Positions 21,301 to 27,246 of a DNA stretch of 30,000 bases are shown here, piece after piece (within the stretch, counting starts at the first letter, position 1; every line of letters starts with the position of its first letter). The notes under the pieces are model-generated. The model was given only the letters and a program-made list of their open reading frames with translations, was not told the origin of the DNA and searched no databases. The stretch is from contig CAUYUJ010012780.1 in assembly GCA_963575745.1 (NCBI GenBank), positions 235,001 to 265,000 of the forward strand, given 5' to 3'. Source of the DNA: Prorocentrum cordatum. Taxonomy: Eukaryota; Sar; Dinophyceae; Prorocentrales; Prorocentraceae. A program made the translations under genes and the position numbers.

Positions 21301-22287
21301 CGGGGGTGCGTTCTGGCCAGGACTCCGAGGCGAATCCAGCGGCGGCGACGAGGGCCCCCCAGGAGGCCCCAACAAGGGGGAAGACGAGGGAAGGGCAGCG
21401 GCATGAGCAGTGTGGGCATCTTTCCCTCTCCTGAACCTCGAGCGCCGCCTCCCGCAAGTCGCCCTGCACCTCGAACAGCCCGCCGCCCCGCGCCGCCCAG
21501 CGCTCGGCGAGCCGGGCCGCCGCGCCGGCGGCGAAGGCCTCGCCCGCCTCCCGCACGGCCCGTCCCTGCAGGAGGCCCCGCTCGGCCGCCCGCCGCGCAG
21601 GGGCCCAGTGGCGCGGGCCGTTCCCGAAGAAGATGCCCGCGGTCTCCGACGCGCTGGCGGACGCCCCCAGGATGCGCCCGAACTCCGCGAAGGGGAAGAA
21701 GCGCGTGTCCTCCCCCAGGGCTCGAGCTGAACAGTGCGTGATCACGCTCTCGCCAAGTGTGTCTGCTGCTTCCCTCGCTCTGCCTTCGCGTCTTCGTTCC
21801 AGACTTGGCCGGCAAAACGAACTGAGAACGAAAGCGGTCCACGAACTCGCCAAGAACACCGTTTAGCTCGCGCCCTGGTCCTCCCAGCGGCGGCTGAAGG
21901 CCCGGCCCGCGCGGCGGGGCGACAGCACGTGCAGAAGTAGAGACATCGGCAGAAGAAGCATACACTTTCGGAGGTCCGCGCGGACCTCTTGGATCGGCGC
22001 AGGACCCCCCTCCCCTCTCCCTGGCCCGCGGAGCGCGCCTCCGCTGGCAGGGGGGAGGGCCCAGCGCCGATCCAAGAGGTCCGCGCGGACCTCCGCAAAC
22101 TTATACCCATGCTGACGTTTCTTCTTCGAACGTGCTCGGCCAGGTCCGGATCGCCAACCACGACGGCCGGGCAATCCCCAAAGGGGATGCGGAACACGGG
22201 GCCGTGCTCGTTGGCCAGCCGCGCCAAGTCGGTGTGCAGAGTCGGCAGGCAGGCCGGCTGTCCGAGCGCCCAGGTGGACCGAGCACC
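15068..22287 (-). CDS. Cytochrome P450 monooxygenase gene, multi-exon, N-terminal exon missing
   Basis: Heme-thiolate monooxygenase that uses O2 and reductase-supplied electrons to oxidise a small organic substrate; the substrate cannot be told from sequence. Exons read on the minus strand: 22287-22107, 21726-21437, 21245-21055, 20291-20165, 19228-19043, 18626-18567 (tentative) and 15391-15068. Phases agree across the first five; together they give about 452 codons without a stop. In the joined product the C-helix WAPAR is near residue 101, the I-helix AGHDTT near 267-272, ETLR of the K-helix near 312-315, an FRPQRF segment near 372-377 and the heme ligand Cys in FGYGLRSCVG near 402. Eukaryotic P450s are about 500 residues, so only an N-terminal anchor of about 40-60 residues is missing, in an exon above 22287 that I could not find. 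Introns are 380, 191, 763, 936, 416 and about 3175 bp; two have GC donors. The frame looks intact, but the last acceptor is unresolved, so a decaying copy cannot be excluded. Confidence 0.88.
15405..15478 (-). repeat. Family A half-element, acceptor side of P450 intron 6
   Basis: On the plus strand: AAACTTTCGAAAGTCCGCGC, GGACATCTTGGATCGGCGC, then CCCCCGTCCCTGG, after which similarity stops. It is one arm plus part of the centre, ending about 14 bp from the terminal P450 exon. It pairs with the half-element at 18465-18566. Confidence 0.75.
15665..18302. repeat. Tandem array of about 101-102-bp units in P450 intron 6
   Basis: About 26 units sharing a core of about 60 bp (CAGCCCTCGAAAGTGGCGAC, TTCGCAGATCGCAGCCCCCC, AGGGACGGCGAGGTCCCG). 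Two sub-types follow each other. Type A (about 12 units, to about 16900, 101 bp) links cores by CGCTCAGG.CCGCGCGGTG and CCTCACTCCGCAGGACCCACC-type spacers. Type B (about 14 units, from about 16903, 102 bp) uses TTTGGATCCGCG, GTGAGTACCCTCTCTGCTGG and CCTCCCCAG. Type B units stay in phase because 102 is a multiple of three, so open frames of 475-594 codons occur on both strands; they are repeat artefacts. Single units carry deletions near 16480, 17290 and 17340. The array lies between two halves of a family A element. Confidence 0.95.
18465..18566 (-). repeat. Family A half-element, donor side of P450 intron 6
   Basis: On the gene strand the putative donor GCATGACT is followed by TTTTCGAGCTTC, then GATATCTTGGACCTGCGCC and CCCTCCCCTGGCGCC. 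This is the left arm and part of the centre of family A. The matching right half is about 3 kb away at 15405-15475, with the tandem array in between. Confidence 0.65.
18567..18626 (-). CDS. Tentative small P450 exon between ExxR and the PERF region
   Basis: A 60-bp, 20-codon phase-0 segment between acceptor TTGTCCGGCAG and a possible GC donor (CGCAC|GCATGACT). It ends GLRISRKNCSH, which resembles the R-x-s-k-d segment before 'IPxGT' in P450s and has about the right length to bridge exon e and the last exon. Against it: no conserved motif, and the next acceptor is not canonical. In a phase-1 reading the same DNA is also open. Confidence 0.4.
18658..18763 (-). other. Open exon-like segment in P450 intron 5, part of a dispersed repeat
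   Basis: Flanked on the gene strand by TTGATCCAG|GTCGG and GGCCAG|GTGACG, with 35 open codons of high third-position GC (GGPVVAKVRRGQKNPFVP then a Val-rich end). About 54 bp of it (18704-18761) recur inverted at 27464-27521 with about three differences. It shows no P450 features; an alternative exon, an exon of another gene or a repeat are all possible. Confidence 0.35.
18847..18998 (-). repeat. Family A inverted-repeat element in P450 intron 5
   Basis: Left arm GACTGTCCGCGCGGGTCTC plus TTGGATCTGCGAC, centre with GGGCCCCCCTCCCTGACGCG, right arm GCGCAGATCCAGGACGTCC. About 148 bp. On the gene strand its arm begins about 45 bp after the donor GTCAGT of exon e. Confidence 0.8.
19043..19228 (-). 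CDS. P450 exon e: I-helix and K-helix
   Basis: Canonical acceptor with a pyrimidine tract (TTCCTCTGTGCAG). The 62 codons begin ILGAGHDTTATSLAMLLWQL, the I-helix with the conserved Asp-Thr oxygen-activation pair, and end with VRETLRLWPAAPLSGG, containing ExxR. The donor GGGGGC|GTCAGT is phase 0. This is one of the two diagnostic P450 exons of the window. Confidence 0.93.
19255..19408 (-). repeat. Family A inverted-repeat element in P450 intron 4
   Basis: Same architecture as the copy at 21958-22106: an arm with CTCTCGGAGGTCTGCGCGGA, then the GCGCTGGGCCC and CCCTGGCGCGC centre, then GCGCAGATCCAAGAAATCC and GCGCGGACC. On the gene strand it lies only about 25 bp before the acceptor TGTGCAG of exon e. 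Confidence 0.82.
19445..19575 (-). repeat. Family B repeat copy inside P450 intron 4
   Basis: Same orientation as the copy in intron 2. Shared core: CTCCGAGGCGGATCCAGC, GGCGACGAGAACCCCC and AGGAGG, with GTTCTG upstream. By eye the core of about 50 bp has about seven differences. It lies directly next to the family A copy at 19255-19408. Confidence 0.6.
19743..19805 (-). repeat. Family C repeat copy inside P450 intron 4
   Basis: GCAAAACGAAGTCG, AACGAAAACGG, TACGAAATCGCCAA and CACCGTTCAG align in order with 21811-21870 in intron 1. On the gene strand it begins TGAACGGTGATTTGGCGA. The neighbouring bases are rich in TTCGTTTTC runs. Confidence 0.55.
20033..20135. repeat. CTC/GGA microsatellite in P450 intron 4
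   Basis: About 100 bp of nearly pure CTC/TCC trinucleotides with single CGT or TTT interruptions. On the gene strand it is a GGA tract near the 5' end of intron 4, about 30-130 bp after the donor. Confidence 0.95.
20165..20291 (-). CDS. P450 exon d: region before the I-helix
   Basis: The acceptor CCTCAAG supplies a G that completes the Arg codon split by the GC-donor intron. Then LLAPALRRRREAP, CLLDLLVDDGMPDGAVLLN and ALQS, the usual '..LLdlLvd......vl.na' segment just before the oxygen-binding helix. It ends in phase 0 at TCG|GTGATG. The 127-bp length equals one base plus 42 codons, as the phases require. Confidence 0.83.
20292..21054 (-). other. P450 intron 3 (GC donor) with internal repeats
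   Basis: 763 bp, GC...AG. It holds two diverged copies of a segment with CCAGAACGCTC, GAGCG and TTTGTCCTCG or ATCTGTCCTCG (about 20857-20920 and 20993-21040). It also has a GATCGGTCGTT / AACGACCGATT hairpin at about 20541-20582, and five copies of a CGTGCGGTGAC-type motif in both orientations at 20350-20470. No coding segment is seen. Confidence 0.6.
21055..21245 (-). CDS. P450 exon c: D-G helix region
   Basis: Starts in phase 0 after CCCCAGAG with VVLAVAFGG, continues through AELRDIYGGVTRAFEDLLG and STWWLLRRRRARELDAAAG, and ends in phase 2 at AACAG|GCTCCAG. That is a GC donor in good AG|GC context. The length (191 bp) and phase agree with both neighbouring exons. The pattern fits the variable middle of a microsomal P450. 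Confidence 0.8.
21246..21436 (-). repeat. P450 intron 2, made almost wholly of family B repeat
   Basis: A 191-bp intron with donor GTTCAG and acceptor CCCCAGAG. About 21300-21400 aligns with about 19470-19570 inside intron 4, through blocks such as CTCCGAGGCG, ATCCAGC, GGCGACGAG and CCCCCAGGAGG. An intron consisting of a sequence that also occurs in another intron of the same gene suggests a second mobile intron family. Confidence 0.6.
21437..21726 (-). CDS. P450 exon b: B-C helix region
   Basis: The acceptor TTCAG gives two bases that complete the phase-1 codon of exon a. The product runs through FFPFAEFGRILG and then IFFGNGP, HWAPARR and GLFEVQGDLREAALE. The WxxxR of the C-helix, which contacts a heme propionate, is present as W-A-P-A-R. 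It ends in phase 0 at GAG|GTTCAG. The exon is 290 bp and its third codon positions are nearly all G or C. Confidence 0.85.
21811..21870 (-). repeat. Family C repeat copy inside P450 intron 1
   Basis: GGCAAAACGAACTGAGAACG, AAAGCGG, CACGAACTCGCCAAG and ACACCGTTTAG. Same order and orientation as 19743-19805. It lies between the family A element and the acceptor of exon b. Confidence 0.55.
21958..22106 (-). repeat. Family A inverted-repeat element in P450 intron 1 (best copy)
   Basis: About 148 bp. The two arms (about 21958-22000 and 22064-22106) are near-perfect reverse complements. Each holds the 16-bp palindrome AGGTCCGCGCGGACCT followed by CTTGGATCGGCGC, and the ends read GCATAC... and ...CCCATGC. 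The centre also pairs in part. The splice donor GTATAAG of exon a lies inside the element edge. Size, inverted repeats and position fit introner elements as known from dinoflagellates and other algae; the assignment is inference. Confidence 0.85.
22107..22287 (-). CDS. P450 exon a: N-terminal region after the missing anchor
   Basis: Sixty codons plus one base. It reads LARLANEHGPVFRIPFGD and then VVVGDPDLAEHV, matching the early beta-sheet 1 region of P450s (la..yGpvf.i..G..p.vvv.dp). The donor is ATGG|GTATAAG, phase 1. The acceptor is placed after TTTTGGGAG, where an in-frame GGT follows; the pyrimidine tract is weak, so the 5' edge is uncertain by a few bases. The donor lies within the edge of a family A inverted repeat. 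Confidence 0.82.
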
Positions 22288-22354
22288 CTCCCAAAAGGAA
22301 CGGCATGGGAATTAACCTGGCGAGGCCCCAGTCAGGGGCGTTCTTTCTCCCAAG

Positions 22355-22625
22355 ACAACGCAATGCAATGGAACACGTTGTTTGGCGTTGCATTGCTTGG
22401 CTTCGCTTATCATTAGTTGGAGTCGCTGTTTGCAGGCATTCAGGGCGGGCGTTGAGGGAGGGCTCTGATGCGGCATTGCTTTTCGTCGCTAATTAGGCGT
22501 TGCTTGGAATTGTTACTTGGCACTGATTGGCAATACTTCTGGTTGCTCGGCATTGCGATGCTTCGGTGTGCTGTGCATTGCATTGACTGACATTGTTTGG
22601 CATTGTCTGGCATTGCTCAGCAGTG
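22355..22625. repeat. GGCATTGC/GGCGTTGC-type degenerate repeat
   Basis: GGCGTTGCATTGCTTGGC, GGCGTTGCTTGGAATTG, GGCATTGCGATGCTTCGG, TTGGCATTGTCTGGCATTGC. It lies upstream of the first P450 exon found, in the region where the missing N-terminal exon would be expected. Confidence 0.65.
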
Positions 22626-23289
22626 CCTGGGAAGGACCAGGGGACCCAAACGGCAAGGCCAAGAAACCCGAGGAAGCACAAGACAGGGAAACCAAGTAGG
22701 GACCTGAAAGCCTAAGGAACAACACCGGAGAGCCCGAGCAAGGCAGCAAGCGAACCAATACCAGGAAACCAAGCAAGGTCGAGACCTTCCTCGGATAAGC
22801 CACGTGGCACCCACAGGTATCTCCAACAAACTATACCATTCTGCAAGCATGATTGTGGAACTCATGGAACATGTTGCGGACGCTGGTGCGATGTGAAGTA
22901 CACACATAGGAACGCATCGATGGCAACATCAGAATGCCGCGTGATCGTACCAAGAACAATTCAATTACACCACAGCCCGGTCCGACCTTTAGACGGACCT
23001 TATTTTGGGAGGTTAGCGACCAACTTTCATCCTGAATCGGCCCGTAAAAAAGACCCTGCGAATCCCCCCAAAAAGAACAACTTCCGGACCAATTCCCGAC
23101 GACCGGTTTTCCATCATCCCGAATATGGTTTGACCCTCCCGGGGCCCAGCAAAAGCGCCCCGAGGCCGAAGCAACAAAAAACTCCCGTCGTGATTGTTTT
23201 ACGGCGAAGTCGAGAACGAAGACTGAAAGCTGACCAATTCATCCGAATCCGTGTCATCTGGACAAGTCCACCCGAGCTGAATTGATCCC
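22626..23289. other. Lower-GC region, no exon seen
   Basis: AT-richer stretch (about 22850-23280) with short frames only. The missing first P450 exon could lie here or just upstream, but I saw no hydrophobic anchor with a Pro-rich hinge. Confidence 0.4.
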
Positions 23290-23433
23290 GAAGACTTCGT
23301 CCAGACAACATCCTCTGGACGAGCTCATCCGAAGACGGACTCATCCGGAGACGAGCTCATCCAGAGCGGAATCATCCATAGACGAGCTCATCTGGACGAA
23401 CCATCCAACCAAACCCCGTCCGGACGAGCCCGT
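23290..23433. repeat. GACGAGCTCATCC(G/A)GA degenerate repeat
   Basis: TGGACGAGCTCATCCGAAG, GGACTCATCCGGAG, GACGAGCTCATCCAGAG, GGAATCATCCATAG, GACGAGCTCATCTGGACG, GTCCGGACGAGCCCGTCC. About six 15-16-bp units. Confidence 0.75.
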
Positions 23434-23655
23434 CCAGAAGAACGCTCTTCGGGTCGGGCGAAAGGGGGGGATAGCAAAGGGGGGGTTTGAGAATCAGCTC
23501 ACGTAGCTGATTTTCCCAGCGCCTCCCGGCGCTGGAGGCGGCGATGTATCGAGGAATGGGCCCCTCGGTGAGGCCGAAACCAGCTGCATGCAGCAAATTT
23601 CGTACCCCCCCCTTTCCCAATCCCCCCCTTTCGCCCGGCCCGAGCTCTTCTGGAG
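23434..23655. repeat. Inverted-repeat element, about 220 bp, with nested palindromes
   Basis: Left arm CCAGAAGAACGCTCTTCGGG, TCGGGCGAAAGGGGGGGAT, AAAGGGGGGG; the right arm reversed reads CCAGAAGAGCTCGGGCC, GGGCGAAAGGGGGGGATTGG, AAAGGGGGGGG. Between the arms are smaller palindromes (CAGCTCACGTAGCTG, CAGCGCCTCCCGGCGCTG, CAGCTGCATGCAGC). Directly upstream are GACGAGCTCATCC repeats. Confidence 0.8.
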
Positions 23656-23659
23656 GAAC

Positions 23660-23850
23660 CTGTCGCGAAAGAGGCCGTTCAAGACGAGCTGGCCGCCCCC
23701 CCCCCCCTGCCTGCCCGGCCGTCCCCCGAGCGCCCGGCCGGCCAGGGCAGAGCGTGCCCACCTCGGCGAGCGAGGGCGCCGGCAGCGTGTGGATGGCGCG
23801 GCCGCGGGCGGGAGCCCAGACCGAGGCGGGAGTGGAGGCCCAGGGACACA
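23660..23850 (-). CDS. Possible exon interrupted by a C homopolymer
   Basis: On the minus strand AIHTLPAPSLAEVGTLCPG is followed by a Gly-rich run over a poly-C tract near 23697-23707, after which a different frame reads GGQLVLNGLFRDR and meets an AG|GTTCCT donor at about 23660. A one- or two-base length error in the homopolymer would join the two frames. The donor falls at the edge of the inverted-repeat element 23434-23655. No family is recognised. Confidence 0.3.
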
Positions 23851-24016
23851 CACAAAGAGATAGACACAGCCTCCAGGACTCCCCGTCTTCTTGCTGGTGC
23901 TGTGGCTTGTCGTTCTCCCCCCCGATTCCCATCGAATCGGTTGCTTCTCTCTTCGGGGGAGCCGCCGATCATTCGTGTCTGTGTGCTCAGTGACGATCGA
24001 TCTCTGGCTGTCTCAC

Positions 24017-24285
24017 CCCCATCGCTGGACATGCAACAGGCAGCCTGACAGCTGCGAGAGGTAGGCGTCGCCCTCTCCCACCCCCCCCCTGACACTGTCC
24101 ACGGCACGCCGCCGTGGGGAACCCGTCAGCGTGCTGCCTTGGAAGAGCAGTGCCAGGCCTCTGCCCGGGCAGATACGAGGGAGCAGCAGCACGCAGACGG
24201 GCTCCCCGCGGCTCCGTGTGTGATCGATGCCCCCCTTGTTCCCTCCCGAGGCTTGGAGGGAGGCGCCCACGATCGCCGACGATCC
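24017..24285 (-). CDS. Probable internal exon of an unrecognised gene
   Basis: 269 bp between acceptor GGATCTCAG and donor TGGGG|GTGAGA, starting in phase 0 and ending in phase 2, 89 codons without a stop. Third codon positions are strongly G/C. The product begins GSSAIVGASLQASGGNKGG, has GEPVCVLLLPRICPGRGLA and LLFQGSTLTGSPRRRAVDS, and ends YLSQLSGCLLHVQRW. It has a short hydrophobic stretch but no motif I can assign. It lies 1.7 kb upstream of the first P450 exon found, so it could be the end of the preceding gene; its phase does not join exon a directly. Confidence 0.55.
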
Positions 24286-25660
24286 CTGAGATCCAGGCCT
24301 GGGCGTCTTCTCCCAACGTCGGGCCCCAGGGCCCTCGCGGACCGGTCCGGCTCGAGAAGCGCCGCAGAGCACGGGGTCGGTCCAGTCAGGATTCAGGAAC
24401 ACGCTGTACTTTTTTTCGCGACGTCGGATCTCAGGGAAGAGCGGGGAAATAAGGGGGGAGGGGGAGAAAAGAAAAGGAGGAGCGAGGAGGAAGGAGGAGG
24501 GCAAGTGAAGGTTGGGGAAGGAGCAAGAACGTGTGGGGAGGAGGGACGTGGAGGCAGGAGAAAGAAGATATGAGGATCAAGAGGGATGGAAAAGTGCAAG
24601 GTAGGACGAGGACGAAACAAGAGAGGAATGAGGAAATGGAAAGGAAAAGGGGCGGAGAAAAAATGACGGGAATGAGGAAACCGATCCACGACTACCCACA
24701 GAAATACCAACACAATTCCGTGAACGCAGTGCTGCCTGAAACCCACGGCAGCCTGAGGCGTCGAACCTCTGAGCCGCCCTCGTCGAAACGACAAAAATGG
24801 AGGGCTCCGCGCTGCGCGAGCCCTCGGCGGCCCCAGCAGCTTGCCCTAGTGGGGCACCTGTGGCCACAAGACTCCATGGCGGTGTGGGCCGCACCAGAAA
24901 CGCCCTGCGGCACGCCTGCCCGGGGGCCCGTGCAACGACCGTCGGGTTCCCGGCTCTCTGCACCTCGCCGCGCCCTCGAAACAGGCGGCGGAGGGCGGCG
25001 CTCGCGCGTCGCAGGCTCGAGGGAGCCCGCGTCGGCCCGCCCCCCGATGGGGCTCCAGGAGGGGGGAGGGACAGCGGGGGGCATCCCGAGCCTGCCCCAC
25101 CCTGTGCCCACCCCCTCCCAAGGGACCCCCAGGGGGCCCGGGCGCCCAAGCCCCCCAGCGCCCTCCGGCTCGCTGATACAAGCGGCACCGCTCACTGGGC
25201 CCCCGGCTCGCGCCGGGGGGACGGGAAGGAAGGAGGTGCCGCTCGAGGAGGAGAGGACGGCGAGGAAAAGAGGAGGAGACGAGACGAGAGACAAGCCCAT
25301 GTAATCCACCTGAATCAGGTGACGAGCTTTATCGCATGGGATTCTTGGAGTGGGCAGGGCAACTTCGGCCCTCGCGATAATCGACAACACGAACTCTGTT
25401 ACCTGCACTCCCCTGGCGGGGCGCTGGCTTGCCAGCGCATCCGAGGCACGCCCCCCCCCCCTTGAGGGCAGGCTGGGTGGCGCGACCGACAGCACAAATG
25501 AACCTCGTTGCGTTCACTGCTGGCTCGCACCCGCTCATGGCGTTCGCCCCCCCCCACCACCCCGGCCCCCCCCGACCGCGACTCCTCGCCCTCCCCCATC
25601 GCGCGCTTGCAGAGAGTCGCTGCCTGGGCCCCGATCGCCATCCCCGCGTTGAGGAAGAAG
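24286..25660. other. No confident gene; possible exon fragments on the minus strand
   Basis: A GGA-rich stretch lies at 24440-24600. A minus-strand segment of about 93 bp near 25313-25405 is open between TGCAG|GTAACAG and ATTCAG|GTGGAT (VTEFVLSIIARAEVALP), but codon bias is weak. At 24780-25010 several minus-strand frames are open and none stands out. Confidence 0.35.
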
Positions 25661-25748
25661 ATGATCAGGCAGCGCTGGCCTTCTTAGCATCCTCGCGCGC
25701 AGGCGACTTGATGGCAACTCCGATATGCTTCATCTCTCTCGTGCTCAC

Positions 25749-25835
25749 GGTGCCCGTCCACTGCTTCTCCCCGTCCAGCGACGGGCCCTCCGCGCGCGCC
25801 CTCGCTGGCAGGTAGCGCGCGCCCGCGGCGAACAC
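25749..25835 (-). CDS. Probable small exon of an unrecognised gene
   Basis: 87 bp, 29 codons, phase 0 at both ends. The acceptor is CTTCTCGCTTCCAG|GTG and the donor ACC|GTGAGC, both strong. The product starts VFAAGARYLPARARAEG and ends DGEKQWTGT. If the donor is not used, the frame continues through EMKHIGVAIKSP to a TGA at about 25663-25665, so this could also be a terminal exon. Third positions are much richer in G/C before the donor than after it, which favours splicing. Confidence 0.5.
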
Positions 25836-25988
25836 CTGGAAGCGAGAAGGGCCTCGGCCTCCGTGCGAAACCTACTCTCAAGCATTGCGCCGCTCTGCCA
25901 AGACCTTGCTTTCCGCGTCGAACTTCTCGCCTGCTCCGAGCGTCGCCGCGGGGAGGAGCAAACTAGCTACGCAATTGAGCAACTTGTC

Positions 25989-26339
25989 TTATTTGCCGCC
26001 GCTGCCGCTCTTGAACCCCCCGGCTTTGGCCGTCTTGCTTCTGCCCTCGTGGGGCGCGCCACCGGCCCCGCCGGTGGCGCCGCGACGAGCGGCCTGGCCA
26101 CTCGGGCTGAAACGCGACGGCATCGCCGGCTGAGCAGCACTCTCGGGCATCTTGGCTAGAGGGGCTCTCAGCTCGGCCAGCAGCTCGAGTGCGCTCTGGG
26201 CAAAGTTGAAGAGGCCCAGGAGATGCGAGCACAGATGGCCTCTGAGAGCATTCAAATCCTTGAATATCGCGCACTGGGCATCCCAGAGGTACAGGAGACG
26301 ATAGATGGCATGGCGTAGTAGGGTCCCTTTGTCATGCAA
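25989..26339 (-). CDS. Probable C-terminal exon or ORF, helical segment with basic Gly/Ala tail
   Basis: Open frame ending in TAA. The first half is rich in Leu, His and Tyr (LLRHAIYRLLYLWDAQCA, then HLLGLFNFAQSALELLAEL) and looks like amphipathic helices. The second half is low-complexity Ser/Gly/Arg/Lys and ends KSGSGGK. A possible acceptor GTCCTCAG|GGG lies just upstream (about 26345). The composition of the first half is not repeat-like. No family is recognised; it may be the 3' end of a minus-strand gene whose earlier exons lie above. Confidence 0.45.
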   Translation of the reverse strand: MHDKGTLLRHAIYRLLYLWDAQCAIFKDLNALRGHLCSHLLGLFNFAQSALELLAELRAPLAKMPESAAQPAMPSRFSPSGQAARRGATGGAGGAPHEGRSKTAKAGGFKSGSGGK

Positions 26340-26481
26340 GTCCCCCTGAGGACGGATCCCAGCAAGTGCCTCGACGCCGCCGCAGTAGTAGTCAAGCTTG
26401 CCGGCAGTGTGTACACATGTTACATGGCGTCAGCACAGCTGGTGAACTTCGCGCACGATGACGCGCGCGCATCTGGTTCAC

Positions 26482-26561
26482 CTGGGCTTTACAAGCATGG
26501 CAGCGCGGAACTGCAAAGACCGAATCCACTTGCCGATGTGGTCACACGTTTTTGAAAATAT
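26482..26561 (-). CDS. Possible small exon of an unrecognised gene
   Basis: 80 bp between ATCCTAG|ATATTTTC and AAGCCCAG|GTGAAC, 26 open codons reading KTCDHIGKWIRSLQFRAAML. The start is in phase 0 and the end in phase 2. The phase does not join the ORF at 25989-26339 directly, so either an exon is missing between them or one call is wrong. Confidence 0.33.
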
Positions 26562-27157
26562 CTAGGATGTTCGGAAGCGCGCTGGTGTGGGGGAGGTAGA
26601 TACTGGCAATCCCCAGGTCATGTTGACCGCAGCGGGCCCTGAACGCCACCCTTCGCCCGGCGATGCGGGAAGGGGCAACCCAGGTGTGGGTGACCGTGCC
26701 GCGGCGCAACCGCGGCCCCGCCGCGGTGGTGCGCCCGCATTATTGTTGTTATGTGGGGCGCTCGCCCACCCAGATTCCACCGCCCACCTCTTCCCACCTT
26801 TCCTCCATACAATCTCGTCCGTGCCATGGTTGCGAATGCCGCCGTCCCCGTCAGGCAGAGAAAGCCAAATCCAGCAGTAACCGGTTCAATATCCTGCAGG
26901 CGGTCGTACGAGCTCGCCGAAAGAGGTTTGTACTGCAGTACGGACATGCCAATCAGGCACCTCATAGATATTGATGGTGGCCAGCAGCGATCTGGTATGC
27001 AACTGAAGCCAAGACAAAGGAGCATCAAGGGAGAAGCACCGACCAGGTGTGGCAGTGCGCAGCACCAACAAGCGGAGTGTATGGAGGGATGTCCATGTAG
27101 TACTTCGTTTTCGGAATCGCCCCCCCCCCTCCCCGGCTTGTGCCAGGTTGCACAGGA

Positions 27158-27170
27158 GAGGGAGGAGGAG

Positions 27171-27205
<35 letters not shown>

Positions 27206-27246
27206 GGAGGAGGAGGAGGAGGAACAAGAAGAAGAGGAGGAGACGA
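27158..27246. repeat. GGA microsatellite, about 90 bp
   Basis: GGAGGAGGAGGAGGAGGAAG-type repeats preceded by a poly-C run (27121-27129) and followed by GAGACGAGGAGGAGAAGCC. Confidence 0.95.

Noticed and set aside
25663-25748. Extension of the 25749-25835 exon to the in-frame TGA as a certain gene end
   Set aside because: A strong GTGAGC donor precedes it and codon bias drops after the donor, so a terminal exon is possible but not supported.
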